From assembly GCA_018883545.1 (NCBI GenBank), contig JAHLEH010000007.1, positions 1-64,000 of the forward strand: DNA of 64,000 nucleotides, given 5' to 3'. Positions 38,784-46,470 of the stretch are shown here, piece by piece. The notes under the pieces are model-generated. The model did not search any database and was not told where the DNA came from. It saw nothing but the letters and a program-made list of their open reading frames with translations. Positions within the stretch are counted from its first letter, which is position 1. Each line of letters starts with the position of its first letter. The DNA comes from Marixanthotalea marina. GTDB taxonomy: Bacteria > Bacteroidota > Bacteroidia > Flavobacteriales > Flavobacteriaceae. The translations under genes and the position numbers were made by a program.

Positions 38784-39485
38784 ATGGAAGAACAAAAGAA
38801 AAAAATTTTACTAGTAGAAGACGATCCAAATTTTGGAACGGTTCTTAAAGATTATTTAATGATGAATGATTATGACGTTGTTCATGCCAAAAATGGTATG
38901 GAAGGCTTTGAGAAGTTTAAGAAAGACGACTTCGATTTATGCATCCTGGACGTTATGATGCCCTATAAGGATGGTTTTACCTTGGCTAAGGAAATTCGCG
39001 ATAAAAATGCCGATGTGCCAATCGTGTTCTTAACCGCTAAGGCGATGAAAGAAGACGTACTGAAAGGCTATAAAGTAGGAGCAGACGATTATTTAAACAA
39101 ACCCTTTGACAGCGAAGTGTTGCTTATGAAAATTAAAGCCATCATGCAGCGCAAAGCTACCGAAACCATTGCCGATAGCAAACAATTTGAGTTTAAGATT
39201 GGCAATTTCGATTTGAATTCCAAACTTCGTTTTTTACGTTATAAAGGCGGTGAACCTATTAAATTATCGCCAAAAGAAAATGAATTGCTTCGTTTATTGG
39301 CTTTACACGAAAACGATTTAATGCCACGTGAACTAGCGCTGACTAAAATATGGAGGGATGATAATTATTTTACTTCCCGTAGTATGGACGTGTATATTGC
39401 CAAATTGCGTAAGTACTTAAAACCCGATGAAAAAGTAGAGATACTAAACATACACGGCGAAGGCTTTAGGTTGGTTACAAACTAA
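38784..39485 (+). CDS. OmpR-family response regulator
   Basis: This 233-residue regulator has a receiver domain (1-120) with the phosphorylated Asp56 in LCILDVMMPYKDGF and a conserved Lys in FLTAKAMKED, then a winged-helix DNA-binding domain (about 135-233) with LSPKENELLRLLALHEND and YFTSRSMDVYIAKLRKYL. It is the partner of the adjacent kinase, and a terminator follows the pair. Confidence 0.95.
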   Translation: MEEQKKKILLVEDDPNFGTVLKDYLMMNDYDVVHAKNGMEGFEKFKKDDFDLCILDVMMPYKDGFTLAKEIRDKNADVPIVFLTAKAMKEDVLKGYKVGADDYLNKPFDSEVLLMKIKAIMQRKATETIADSKQFEFKIGNFDLNSKLRFLRYKGGEPIKLSPKENELLRLLALHENDLMPRELALTKIWRDDNYFTSRSMDVYIAKLRKYLKPDEKVEILNIHGEGFRLVTN

Positions 39486-39511
39486 AGTATTAGCTAGTAA
39501 ATACAATATTG

Positions 39512-39537
39512 AAACCAGCTTAAATGCTGGTTTTTTT
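39512..39537 (+). terminator. Terminator of the two-component operon
   Basis: AAACCAGC (39512-39519) pairs with GCTGGTTT (39526-39533), followed by further T. Confidence 0.85.
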
Positions 39538-39558
39538 ATGGGGTTTTAACAATTAAAA

Positions 39559-40938
39559 TTACATACTACAATTGCCATCAACTAATTCTTGAAAAGTAGG
39601 ATTGTATGCGTTTTCCGATACATAATAACTTATAAATCCATCGTTGGGAAGCTGTTTAATACCACAAAAATCTTTTAAAACATCATTAGAAGTAATGCTA
39701 ATTGAATTTGTAGTTGTTAAATTACTTAAACCATCAATATTATTTAGGGATACATTGTCGTAAATACTTAATTGTTTTATAAATGTTATTTTGTTTAATG
39801 CGTCAAGATTACTAATTAATGGGTTTCTTTGAACCAAAAAATGTTCAATGTTTGATGATACATTGCTTAAGCCGTTTATGTTTTTTAGTTGTGTATTAGA
39901 GGTCAAGTTTAAGCTACTTATTGACTCAAGCTTATTTAGCTCATCTAAATTAATTAATGAAGAGTTTTCAGTTATACTTAGACTGCCAATTGAAGTGATA
40001 TTGTTTAAACCATAAAGATTTGTCAAAGTAGCATTATCTGTTATAGTAAGTTCACTCTTAATTGATGAAATATTAATTAATTTGTTAATACTAGTTAATG
40101 AAGAATTAGATACTATTCTTAAATAATCTATTGATTTTATACTGTTAAGGCCATCAAGATTTATTAATTTATCATTTCTATATATAGATAAATCTATAAG
40201 AGAAGTAAAATTATTGAAACCTTCCAGGTTTTTTAAAATAGGGTTATCGAATACATAAACATGTCTTACTTCTGAAATTTTCTTTAAGGAGTTCAATGAA
40301 ACTAACGAAGCATTGGAACCAATCGTTAAGGATAAACCAACATAGGTGACATTTGAAAATCCATTAAGATTAGTGATTAAAGGATTGTTTTCAATAATGA
40401 GTTCTTCCTCAATTCTAGTTAAATTTTTAAAAACATCAACATTTTTTAAGGAATTACATGATTTTACATATAGTCCGCCAATAGTTGATTTTAGATTACT
40501 AAATGCATCAATGTTAGTTAACTTAGGATTAGATTCAATGACTAAACGACCACCTACATTAATGTTTTTATTCAAACCATTGGTACTAGTTAATAAATCG
40601 TTGAATTCTATTCCAAAGCGGTTTTCAACAACTTCTAAATTATTCAAACCAGCAAAATCTTTAATATCTGTTCCAAAAATGCTTAAATTACCAACTCTGT
40701 TAAGTTTGTTTAAAGCATTCAAATTTGTAATAGGGTCATCAGGAAGGGCATCAATAATTAAATAACCTGTTATAGATGTATAGTCTTCTTTACCAAAATC
40801 ATCGACTTCTTTTTGTCTTTTTAGTATTATATCTCCTTCATAAATTTTTGGTATGATTTCTTCTTGCTCGATACTATCATCTTTGTCACAATTAAAAGTT
40901 GTAATTGAAACGAAGAGTATTAAAATAATCTTTTTCAT
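39559..40938 (-). CDS. Lipoprotein with LRR-like (receptor L-domain-like) repeats
   Basis: This 459-residue protein has a lipoprotein signal with cysteine at residue 18 (TTFNCDKDD). From residue 65 to about 420 it is a run of repeats of 23-24 residues with the pattern LxIxxNxxLxNLxGLxxLxxI; about fifteen copies can be counted. The C-terminus contains two cysteines. Such solenoids bind proteins or glycans on the cell surface. No type IX C-terminal sorting domain is seen. It has no close operon partners, and the coding DNA looks AT-rich and repetitive. Confidence 0.85.
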   Translation of the reverse strand: MKKIILILFVSITTFNCDKDDSIEQEEIIPKIYEGDIILKRQKEVDDFGKEDYTSITGYLIIDALPDDPITNLNALNKLNRVGNLSIFGTDIKDFAGLNNLEVVENRFGIEFNDLLTSTNGLNKNINVGGRLVIESNPKLTNIDAFSNLKSTIGGLYVKSCNSLKNVDVFKNLTRIEEELIIENNPLITNLNGFSNVTYVGLSLTIGSNASLVSLNSLKKISEVRHVYVFDNPILKNLEGFNNFTSLIDLSIYRNDKLINLDGLNSIKSIDYLRIVSNSSLTSINKLINISSIKSELTITDNATLTNLYGLNNITSIGSLSITENSSLINLDELNKLESISSLNLTSNTQLKNINGLSNVSSNIEHFLVQRNPLISNLDALNKITFIKQLSIYDNVSLNNIDGLSNLTTTNSISITSNDVLKDFCGIKQLPNDGFISYYVSENAYNPTFQELVDGNCSM

Positions 40939-41015
40939 AAAAATTTCTTTAGAATAAATCTTTTAAAGAATTTATCGCCAAATCGAATATAGTTGAAAAT
41001 GTTTACAAATACAAC

Positions 41016-41669
41016 TTAAATCCGTTGGCTTAACCAAGCCTTAAATTCAAAGAAGTTTTGTGGTGCTACGCCGTGTCCCACAGGAAATTCAGAATAGCGG
41101 TGTTTTATGTTAAGTGACTTTAAAAACGGGACTGTTTGCCTGGCCCATTCTACAGGAATTACTTGGTCTACACTGCCATGGGAACAGTAAAAATCAAGAT
41201 TGGAGAAGTCCGGGTTATTTAAGTTTTTTGGTAAAATATCTTGGTTTACATAACCGCTTAAAGCAATAATATTTTTTACTTTTTCAGGGTAGGTAAGGGC
41301 TGTAGCATAACTTAAAATAGCACCTTGGCTAAACCCTAGTAAGGTGACATTATTTTTATCAACAGGATAATGTGCTGCCACTTCATCAATAAATTGGGCA
41401 ATCAATTCCATAGAATTTTTGGCTTGGTCATTATCGCTCCATTTACCTTTTTCGGCATCAAAATTAATAGCATACCAAGCATTGCCGTAAGGCATCATGC
41501 TGTAAGGTGCTTTGGCCGAAATTATAAACAATTCTTTGGGCAATTCGCTAGCAAATGAAAATAAATCGTTCTCATCACTACCATAGCCGTGCAACATGAT
41601 TAGCACAGGTGCATTTTCGTTAAGCGACGATTTTCTAACGATGTGTTGAAGGGAAAATGTATCTGCCAT
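41016..41669 (-). CDS. Carboxylesterase/phospholipase-type alpha/beta hydrolase
   Basis: This 217-residue cytoplasmic hydrolase has the nucleophile elbow LLGFSQGAI, the acid in SHGSVDQVIPVEWA and the histidine in FPVGHGVAP; LMLHGYGSDENDLF near the start forms the oxyanion hole. It belongs to the acyl-protein thioesterase / carboxylesterase YpfH group. It is the last gene of a minus-strand operon after the small membrane protein, with no gap between coding ends. Confidence 0.9.
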   Translation of the reverse strand: MADTFSLQHIVRKSSLNENAPVLIMLHGYGSDENDLFSFASELPKELFIISAKAPYSMMPYGNAWYAINFDAEKGKWSDNDQAKNSMELIAQFIDEVAAHYPVDKNNVTLLGFSQGAILSYATALTYPEKVKNIIALSGYVNQDILPKNLNNPDFSNLDFYCSHGSVDQVIPVEWARQTVPFLKSLNIKHRYSEFPVGHGVAPQNFFEFKAWLSQRI

Positions 41670-42002
41670 TTATCTGCCAATGTTTGCAAACCATTTTTGG
41701 AATAATTCACCTAATAGCGGCACGGTTTGAAGTTTTCCTGCAATAGCGCCAATAAGGCCATAAATAAATAGGATACAGAAAAATAAATAAAATCCAGAAG
41801 TAACGCCCCAGCTATCAAACGAACTGGCTACAAAGCCGAGTAAATGAAACATGAGCCACAGCCCGATGGATTGCCTTAAATGGAAGCTGGTAAATGCATT
41901 TTTCTTATCGTTGTTTAAAAAATAGGCAATAATAATGCCTATTAAAGCTAAATAACTTACAATAGCCAAGCCCTTTCCCGAATCAATTTCTTGTTGGTTC
42001 AT
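41670..42002 (-). CDS. Small membrane protein, DUF4870-like
   Basis: This 110-residue protein has three or four membrane helices. GLAIVSYLALIGIIIAYFLN, then FHLRQSIGLWLMFHLLG, are the marks of the DUF4870 / import-component-like family. It lies between the dihydroorotase-like gene (four bases) and the esterase (none) and is part of that operon. No function is known. Confidence 0.82.
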   Translation of the reverse strand: MNQQEIDSGKGLAIVSYLALIGIIIAYFLNNDKKNAFTSFHLRQSIGLWLMFHLLGFVASSFDSWGVTSGFYLFFCILFIYGLIGAIAGKLQTVPLLGELFQKWFANIGR

Positions 42003-42006
42003 GTGG

Positions 42007-43260
42007 TTAATTTAATATTTTTTGGTTGTTTGAAATAATGCCATATACGGTTCCTTTCAAGGTTTCGTTTTCAAAAATGGCGTTTTGCGATTTTGAAACG
42101 ATATTACTATTGGAAAAATTGAATTTACTATCTGGATTAAAAAGCGTTAGGTTGGCTTTATTGCCTATCTGTATAATGGTATTTTCTAGACCAAAACGTG
42201 TTTTGCCTTTGGTTAAAAGGTCTATGGTTTTTTTAGTGGTGAACAATGTTTGTAAGGCACCGAAAGCACTTTCCAAACCAATGGTGCCATAGGCTGCATG
42301 GTCGAATTCTATTTTCTTGTGCTCTACATCCATAGGGTTATGATCGCTGGTAACCATATCAATCGTGCCGTCTTTAACAGCTTCTCTAAGTGCATCAACA
42401 TCTTCTTGGGTTCTTAAAGGCGGTAATACCTTAAAATTGGTGTTAAAGTCTACAATGTCTTCGTCTTTAAAATACAAATTGTGAATGGCAACGCTGCAGG
42501 TTACGTCCAGTTTTTTCTGTTTTGCTTCGCGTATCAGGGCAACCGATTTTGCTGTAGAAATGGTTGGAATGTGCAATTTTCCATCAGTGTATTCCAGTAA
42601 AAATAAGTCGCGTGCTACTTGCAGTTCTTCCGCTAAATTGGGATTGCCTTTCAACCCTAAAGAGGTGCTTGTAATGTGTTCATTCATAACACCCAAACCG
42701 GCAATTTTGTTTTCCTGTGGAAAGGAGCACACCAAACCTTTAAAATTTTGGGCGTACTGCAAAGCGATTTTTAAAAGATTGGGGTTGCCAATAGGTTTTT
42801 GATAATCGTAAAAAGCGACGGCTCCGGCCGATTTCATATCGTAAAGTTCGGCTAAATCCTCGCTTTTACTTTCTTTGGTCAGCGCACCGATAGGTAATAG
42901 GGTTACCGCGTTATTTTTTGCTTTAGAGCATACAAAAGCAATATCGGAACTGGTGTCTAAAACGGGAAAGGTATTGGCGTTCATGGCAACGGCCGTAAAG
43001 CCAGACGCTGCTGCCGTTTTTAGTCCGTTTTCTATCGTATCCCTATCCTCAAACCCTGGTTCGCCAAAACTTACGCTACTATCAAACCAACCTTGCGAAA
43101 TATGCAAGTTGTTTAATGTTAGTTCGGTGTATTTTTTAGGGTTTTTTAGGTTCTTTCCAATGTTGGAAATAATACCATTTTCAATTAAAATATCTTGAGT
43201 TGTATTATGAAACTCGCTTTTAGGATCAATAATTGTAGCAGACTTTATAAGTATGTTCAT
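42007..43260 (-). CDS. Dihydroorotase homologue, probably catalytically inactive
   Basis: The 417-residue protein aligns over its full length with class I dihydroorotases: SFGEPGFEDRDTIENGLKTA (residues 64-83), HITSTSLGLKGNP, SDHNPMDVEHKKIEFDHAAYGTIGLESAFGAL (parts). The N-terminal HxH metal ligands are replaced by Ser62 and Ser64, the following Arg by Gly66, and the later His ligands in HCE and HxxHxST motifs are also gone, though one Asp (SDH) remains. Thus it is likely a pseudo-enzyme, as known in some PyrC-PyrB complexes. It overlaps the BatA-like gene by four bases. Current pipelines would name it dihydroorotase. Confidence 0.9.
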   Translation of the reverse strand: MNILIKSATIIDPKSEFHNTTQDILIENGIISNIGKNLKNPKKYTELTLNNLHISQGWFDSSVSFGEPGFEDRDTIENGLKTAAASGFTAVAMNANTFPVLDTSSDIAFVCSKAKNNAVTLLPIGALTKESKSEDLAELYDMKSAGAVAFYDYQKPIGNPNLLKIALQYAQNFKGLVCSFPQENKIAGLGVMNEHITSTSLGLKGNPNLAEELQVARDLFLLEYTDGKLHIPTISTAKSVALIREAKQKKLDVTCSVAIHNLYFKDEDIVDFNTNFKVLPPLRTQEDVDALREAVKDGTIDMVTSDHNPMDVEHKKIEFDHAAYGTIGLESAFGALQTLFTTKKTIDLLTKGKTRFGLENTIIQIGNKANLTLFNPDSKFNFSNSNIVSKSQNAIFENETLKGTVYGIISNNQKILN

Positions 43261-45179
43261 TTAAAGTATTTTAATATGAGCATTTCAATAATCAATAACA
43301 CCAATGCAAAAATAGCAAACCATTTCCATAGCGCGTTAACATTTGCTTCACTTTTTATTGTATCGAATGTATTGGTAATAGAATTGCTAACGGTTATGTG
43401 GTTGGTATTGGTAATATCTTGGTAAACCAAGACGCTTTCATTTCTATTGTAGTTATAGCTTATGTGCTGTAGGGTTTCTTCTTTGTTTTTGATATTGTAA
43501 ATACCTGATACTGATGGTCTTTCTAAAGTATTTATAGACACTTTATTGTTAAAATATTGTTGTTTCGGTATCAAGCTAATAGTGCCTTGCTGTAAGGTTA
43601 AAATATCGTCTTGGTTAAGTTGAACGATAACATCAAAATTAGCTTCATTTCCAATTGTGTAATAAAGCACGGGTATTTTCAAGCTCCGTTTGGCCATGTT
43701 GTAAAGTGTTGGCACAATTAAAGGCGAGCTTTTAAAATTGGAATTGTCTTCGTTTAAGGCCGACGCGAACACGTAGGCATTTTTGTTTAATGTTAAAAAA
43801 GGTTTGCCGTCCTCAAATTGTAAAATAGGTGTATTGCCGGAATTTATGTTATAAAAAGTACTTGTTTGTGGGTATTGAAAATTTTTGACTTCTTTTTCAA
43901 AAACCCCCTGATTGTATAAGGGGTGGGCGAAATTAATGGTTGTTATGTGTTTTTCTGCTTCAATAAAATCTGTAAAAGACATATTGAAGTTATTTAAAAG
44001 CAGGTTGTAGGAGGCCGCATCTGTATTTTCAGCTGGTATTACAACCACATAGCCATCTTGCTCGGTATATGTTTTTAAAGCAGCAGCTAAGGACGTTGGA
44101 ACGTTTTCAAGTTCGTTAAGTACAATAAGGTTTTGCGAGTCAATGCTGTTGTAATTCAATTGATTGGGAACAGTTGAGGTGAAATTGAATTCATCTTCAG
44201 TAAAAATACGTTTCAAAAATTCAACAGATTGGTTACTAATGGCAAGCACATTTATTTTAGGTGTGCTGTTTATGTTGAAAAACAAACTGTTATCATATTG
44301 AAGGCCCGTATCTTCAATGCTTATTTTGCCGTTTACAACGGAATTTGTAGGTAATGTGAATGTGGTTTGTGCTGTTTTACCAATAGCAACAGAGGTTTTG
44401 GCAATTAATTCATCATTATTAAAAAGAGATATGGGTAAATTATCTATGTCGTTTCCACTGTTTGATAAAGAAACCGTCAGTTCAATATTTGAAGCTGTGG
44501 TTTTGGATATATAAGCTGAATCTAACGCAATGTTGTTTGTTGTAACTGGTTGAAGTTTTACAGCTAAAATGTGGGTTAGTGAATCTATTTCGTTTTGAAA
44601 ACTGCCATTTATCTGTTGAAAATCTGAAATGATAATGAAATCTTTTAAAGTACCCGTATTTTTGCTGAATAATGTTTTGGCCTTTAACAGTGCCGCGTTG
44701 TTATCTATAGGTTTAGCCGAATAGTTTAGTTGCAACAAATCATTTTTTAAGGCTTTTATGGTTGTGTTCCTAAAAGTAGCATCATTAGTAAAAAGTGATA
44801 ATTTTTGGTTTTCGGGAACGTTGCTTATTAAGTCCTGTATTGCTCGTTTTAAAAGCTCACCCTGGTTTCCTTTGGCCTGCATGCTAAACGAATTGTCTAG
44901 ATATACAACGGTTTCTTTTTCTTTGTTAAATGTATTTGTTTTAGCTGTAAAGGGTTGGGCAAAAGCTAGAATAATTGCTGCAAGCAAAAGCAATCTAGTT
45001 AGCAATGTGAGCCATTTTTTTAGTTGTGAACTTTTGCGTGTCTGTATGGTGACCTCCTTTAAAAAGGCCACATTTGTAAAGTCTTCTTTTTGGAATTTAC
45101 GCAGTTGGAATAAGTGAACAATAATAGGGATTAGCAGTAAAAATAAGGCGTAAAGAAGTTCTGGGTGTTTAAACTGCAT
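43257..45179 (-). CDS. BatA-like membrane protein with vWA-type domain
   Basis: This 640-residue protein begins with the BatA region: QFKHPELLYALFLLLIPIIVHL (parts) as a first helix and a second at about 58-78. A von Willebrand A-type segment follows with VVYLDNSFSMQAKG (a DxSxS-like MIDAS motif), then a long beta-rich periplasmic part, and a last helix at about 618-636. Bat proteins work with MoxR ATPases in stress tolerance; none is nearby. It heads the operon with the dihydroorotase homologue, a small membrane protein and an esterase. Confidence 0.88.
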   Translation of the reverse strand: MQFKHPELLYALFLLLIPIIVHLFQLRKFQKEDFTNVAFLKEVTIQTRKSSQLKKWLTLLTRLLLLAAIILAFAQPFTAKTNTFNKEKETVVYLDNSFSMQAKGNQGELLKRAIQDLISNVPENQKLSLFTNDATFRNTTIKALKNDLLQLNYSAKPIDNNAALLKAKTLFSKNTGTLKDFIIISDFQQINGSFQNEIDSLTHILAVKLQPVTTNNIALDSAYISKTTASNIELTVSLSNSGNDIDNLPISLFNNDELIAKTSVAIGKTAQTTFTLPTNSVVNGKISIEDTGLQYDNSLFFNINSTPKINVLAISNQSVEFLKRIFTEDEFNFTSTVPNQLNYNSIDSQNLIVLNELENVPTSLAAALKTYTEQDGYVVVIPAENTDAASYNLLLNNFNMSFTDFIEAEKHITTINFAHPLYNQGVFEKEVKNFQYPQTSTFYNINSGNTPILQFEDGKPFLTLNKNAYVFASALNEDNSNFKSSPLIVPTLYNMAKRSLKIPVLYYTIGNEANFDVIVQLNQDDILTLQQGTISLIPKQQYFNNKVSINTLERPSVSGIYNIKNKEETLQHISYNYNRNESVLVYQDITNTNHITVSNSITNTFDTIKSEANVNALWKWFAIFALVLLIIEMLILKYFK

Positions 45180-45195
45180 TTCTTTTTAGATTTGT

Positions 45196-45203
45196 CAAAA
45201 TTA
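45196..45203 (-). promoter_or_regulatory. Bacteroidota -7 box upstream of the BatA-like operon
   Basis: The minus strand reads TAATTTTG, 16 bases before the ATG of the BatA-like gene. Confidence 0.55.
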
Positions 45204-45287
45204 CATTTTTTTTTCATTTTATAACCATTGGTGAAATGAAATTTAAGGATGCAATTTAGGCTCATTTAATTTTGATGTTATTAATAG

Positions 45288-45361
45288 AACGTCAGTCATC
45301 CCGAACTTGCTTTGGGACTCATCAAATATTTGGGTTGCCGAAACTAGTTCGGCATGACGTT
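45288..45361. repeat. REP-like intergenic palindromic element 2
   Basis: Outer arms AACGTCA (45288-45294) and TGACGTT (45355-45361) enclose two hairpins: TCCC/GGGA (45299-45302, 45314-45317) with core GAACTTGCTTT, and GCCGAA/TTCGGC (45337-45342, 45348-45353). It lies between two minus-strand genes. Confidence 0.6.
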
Positions 45362-45376
45362 AAAAGATAGGTGAAA

Positions 45377-46384
45377 TCAACAGAAAAACACATAATCTTC
45401 CACTGGTTTTAAGTTCAATTCGTTTAAATATGTTTTAATTTCCTTTTGGGCCTTTTTGTTGGCAACGGTTACAATGCTTTGTGGGTTTTTAATGTGCTTC
45501 AACTCTTGAAAAGCCTTTAATGTTTTACCGTAAATGTCGCGGCCAATTTTATTCGGGTTATCACAAATCCATTCAAAAGGAATGTTTTTTTCTACCAATG
45601 TTTTTGCTATTATTTTTCCTTTGGTGCCAGCACCCCAAATGGTTAATGTTTTGGTTTTGTTATAATCGATGTCCAAAAAAAAGTAGATTTTTAATGAAGT
45701 AAAATGGTTTTGGGCATAATGCACGTGGGTTCTGGAAGTTCGGGTGCTGTAATCGCGCCAATAATGTAAAATCTCATCGCAAGGTATGCATTTAAAATTA
45801 TGTTTGTAAAACCTGAAGGTTAAATCGTAATCCTCTGGATATCTATTATGGTTAAAAGCACCGCAAGCCGTTAAATCCTCACGATAAACCATCCAACACG
45901 GTGAGGGGATGACACATTCTTTGTAGATTTCATCGTAATTGTTTCCAGTGCGCGTTAGTTTGTTCAACCAATTTTCATAGGTTTTATAACCTTCTTGAAT
46001 ACCTGTTTCAGAGAAATATTCTACCAAACCAACTGCCACATGTTTTTTCCCATGAGCTATTAAATTATTGGTCATTATTTTCAACTTCTCAGGATGCATA
46101 ATATCATCACTATCCATTCGGGTTATAAATTCGCCTTGACTATTAGCAAATGCTAGTTTTAGCGCATCAATAATACCGCTGCCGTTGTTTTTTAGAAGTT
46201 TTATGCGTTTGTCCTTTTGGGTATATTGAGCCACAAGTTTATAGCTGGAATCTGTAGAGTTGTCGTCTACTATCAACACTTCCCAATACTTGTAAGTTTG
46301 ATTTATTATAGAATCTAAACAATCGGATAGATATATTTCTGTATTTTTGAAGGGAATTAAGATGCTTACCAAACCGCTTTGCAT
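45377..46384 (-). CDS. Family 2 glycosyltransferase with a C-terminal Rossmann-like domain
   Basis: This 335-residue protein has a GT-A domain (1-235) with VSILIPFKNTEIYLSDCLDSI (parts), VDDNSTDSS, EFITRMDSDDIMHPEKL with the DSD metal motif, and YPEDYDLTFRFYKH. After a short link a second domain starts TLTIWGAGTKGKIIAKTLVE, a nucleotide-binding glycine loop, with WICDNPNKIGRDIYGK, as in PglD or FlaA1-like N-terminal domains. No membrane helix is seen. The target glycan is unknown. It is a single gene beside the REP-like element. Confidence 0.88.
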   Translation of the reverse strand: MQSGLVSILIPFKNTEIYLSDCLDSIINQTYKYWEVLIVDDNSTDSSYKLVAQYTQKDKRIKLLKNNGSGIIDALKLAFANSQGEFITRMDSDDIMHPEKLKIMTNNLIAHGKKHVAVGLVEYFSETGIQEGYKTYENWLNKLTRTGNNYDEIYKECVIPSPCWMVYREDLTACGAFNHNRYPEDYDLTFRFYKHNFKCIPCDEILHYWRDYSTRTSRTHVHYAQNHFTSLKIYFFLDIDYNKTKTLTIWGAGTKGKIIAKTLVEKNIPFEWICDNPNKIGRDIYGKTLKAFQELKHIKNPQSIVTVANKKAQKEIKTYLNELNLKPVEDYVFFC

Positions 46385-46470
46385 GGGGCTAATTTAACAC
46401 AACCTTATAAAAGTAGCTTGTAACATTGTCTTAATTTTTGCGTCATATTTAAAGATTTTAAAATATTTTC

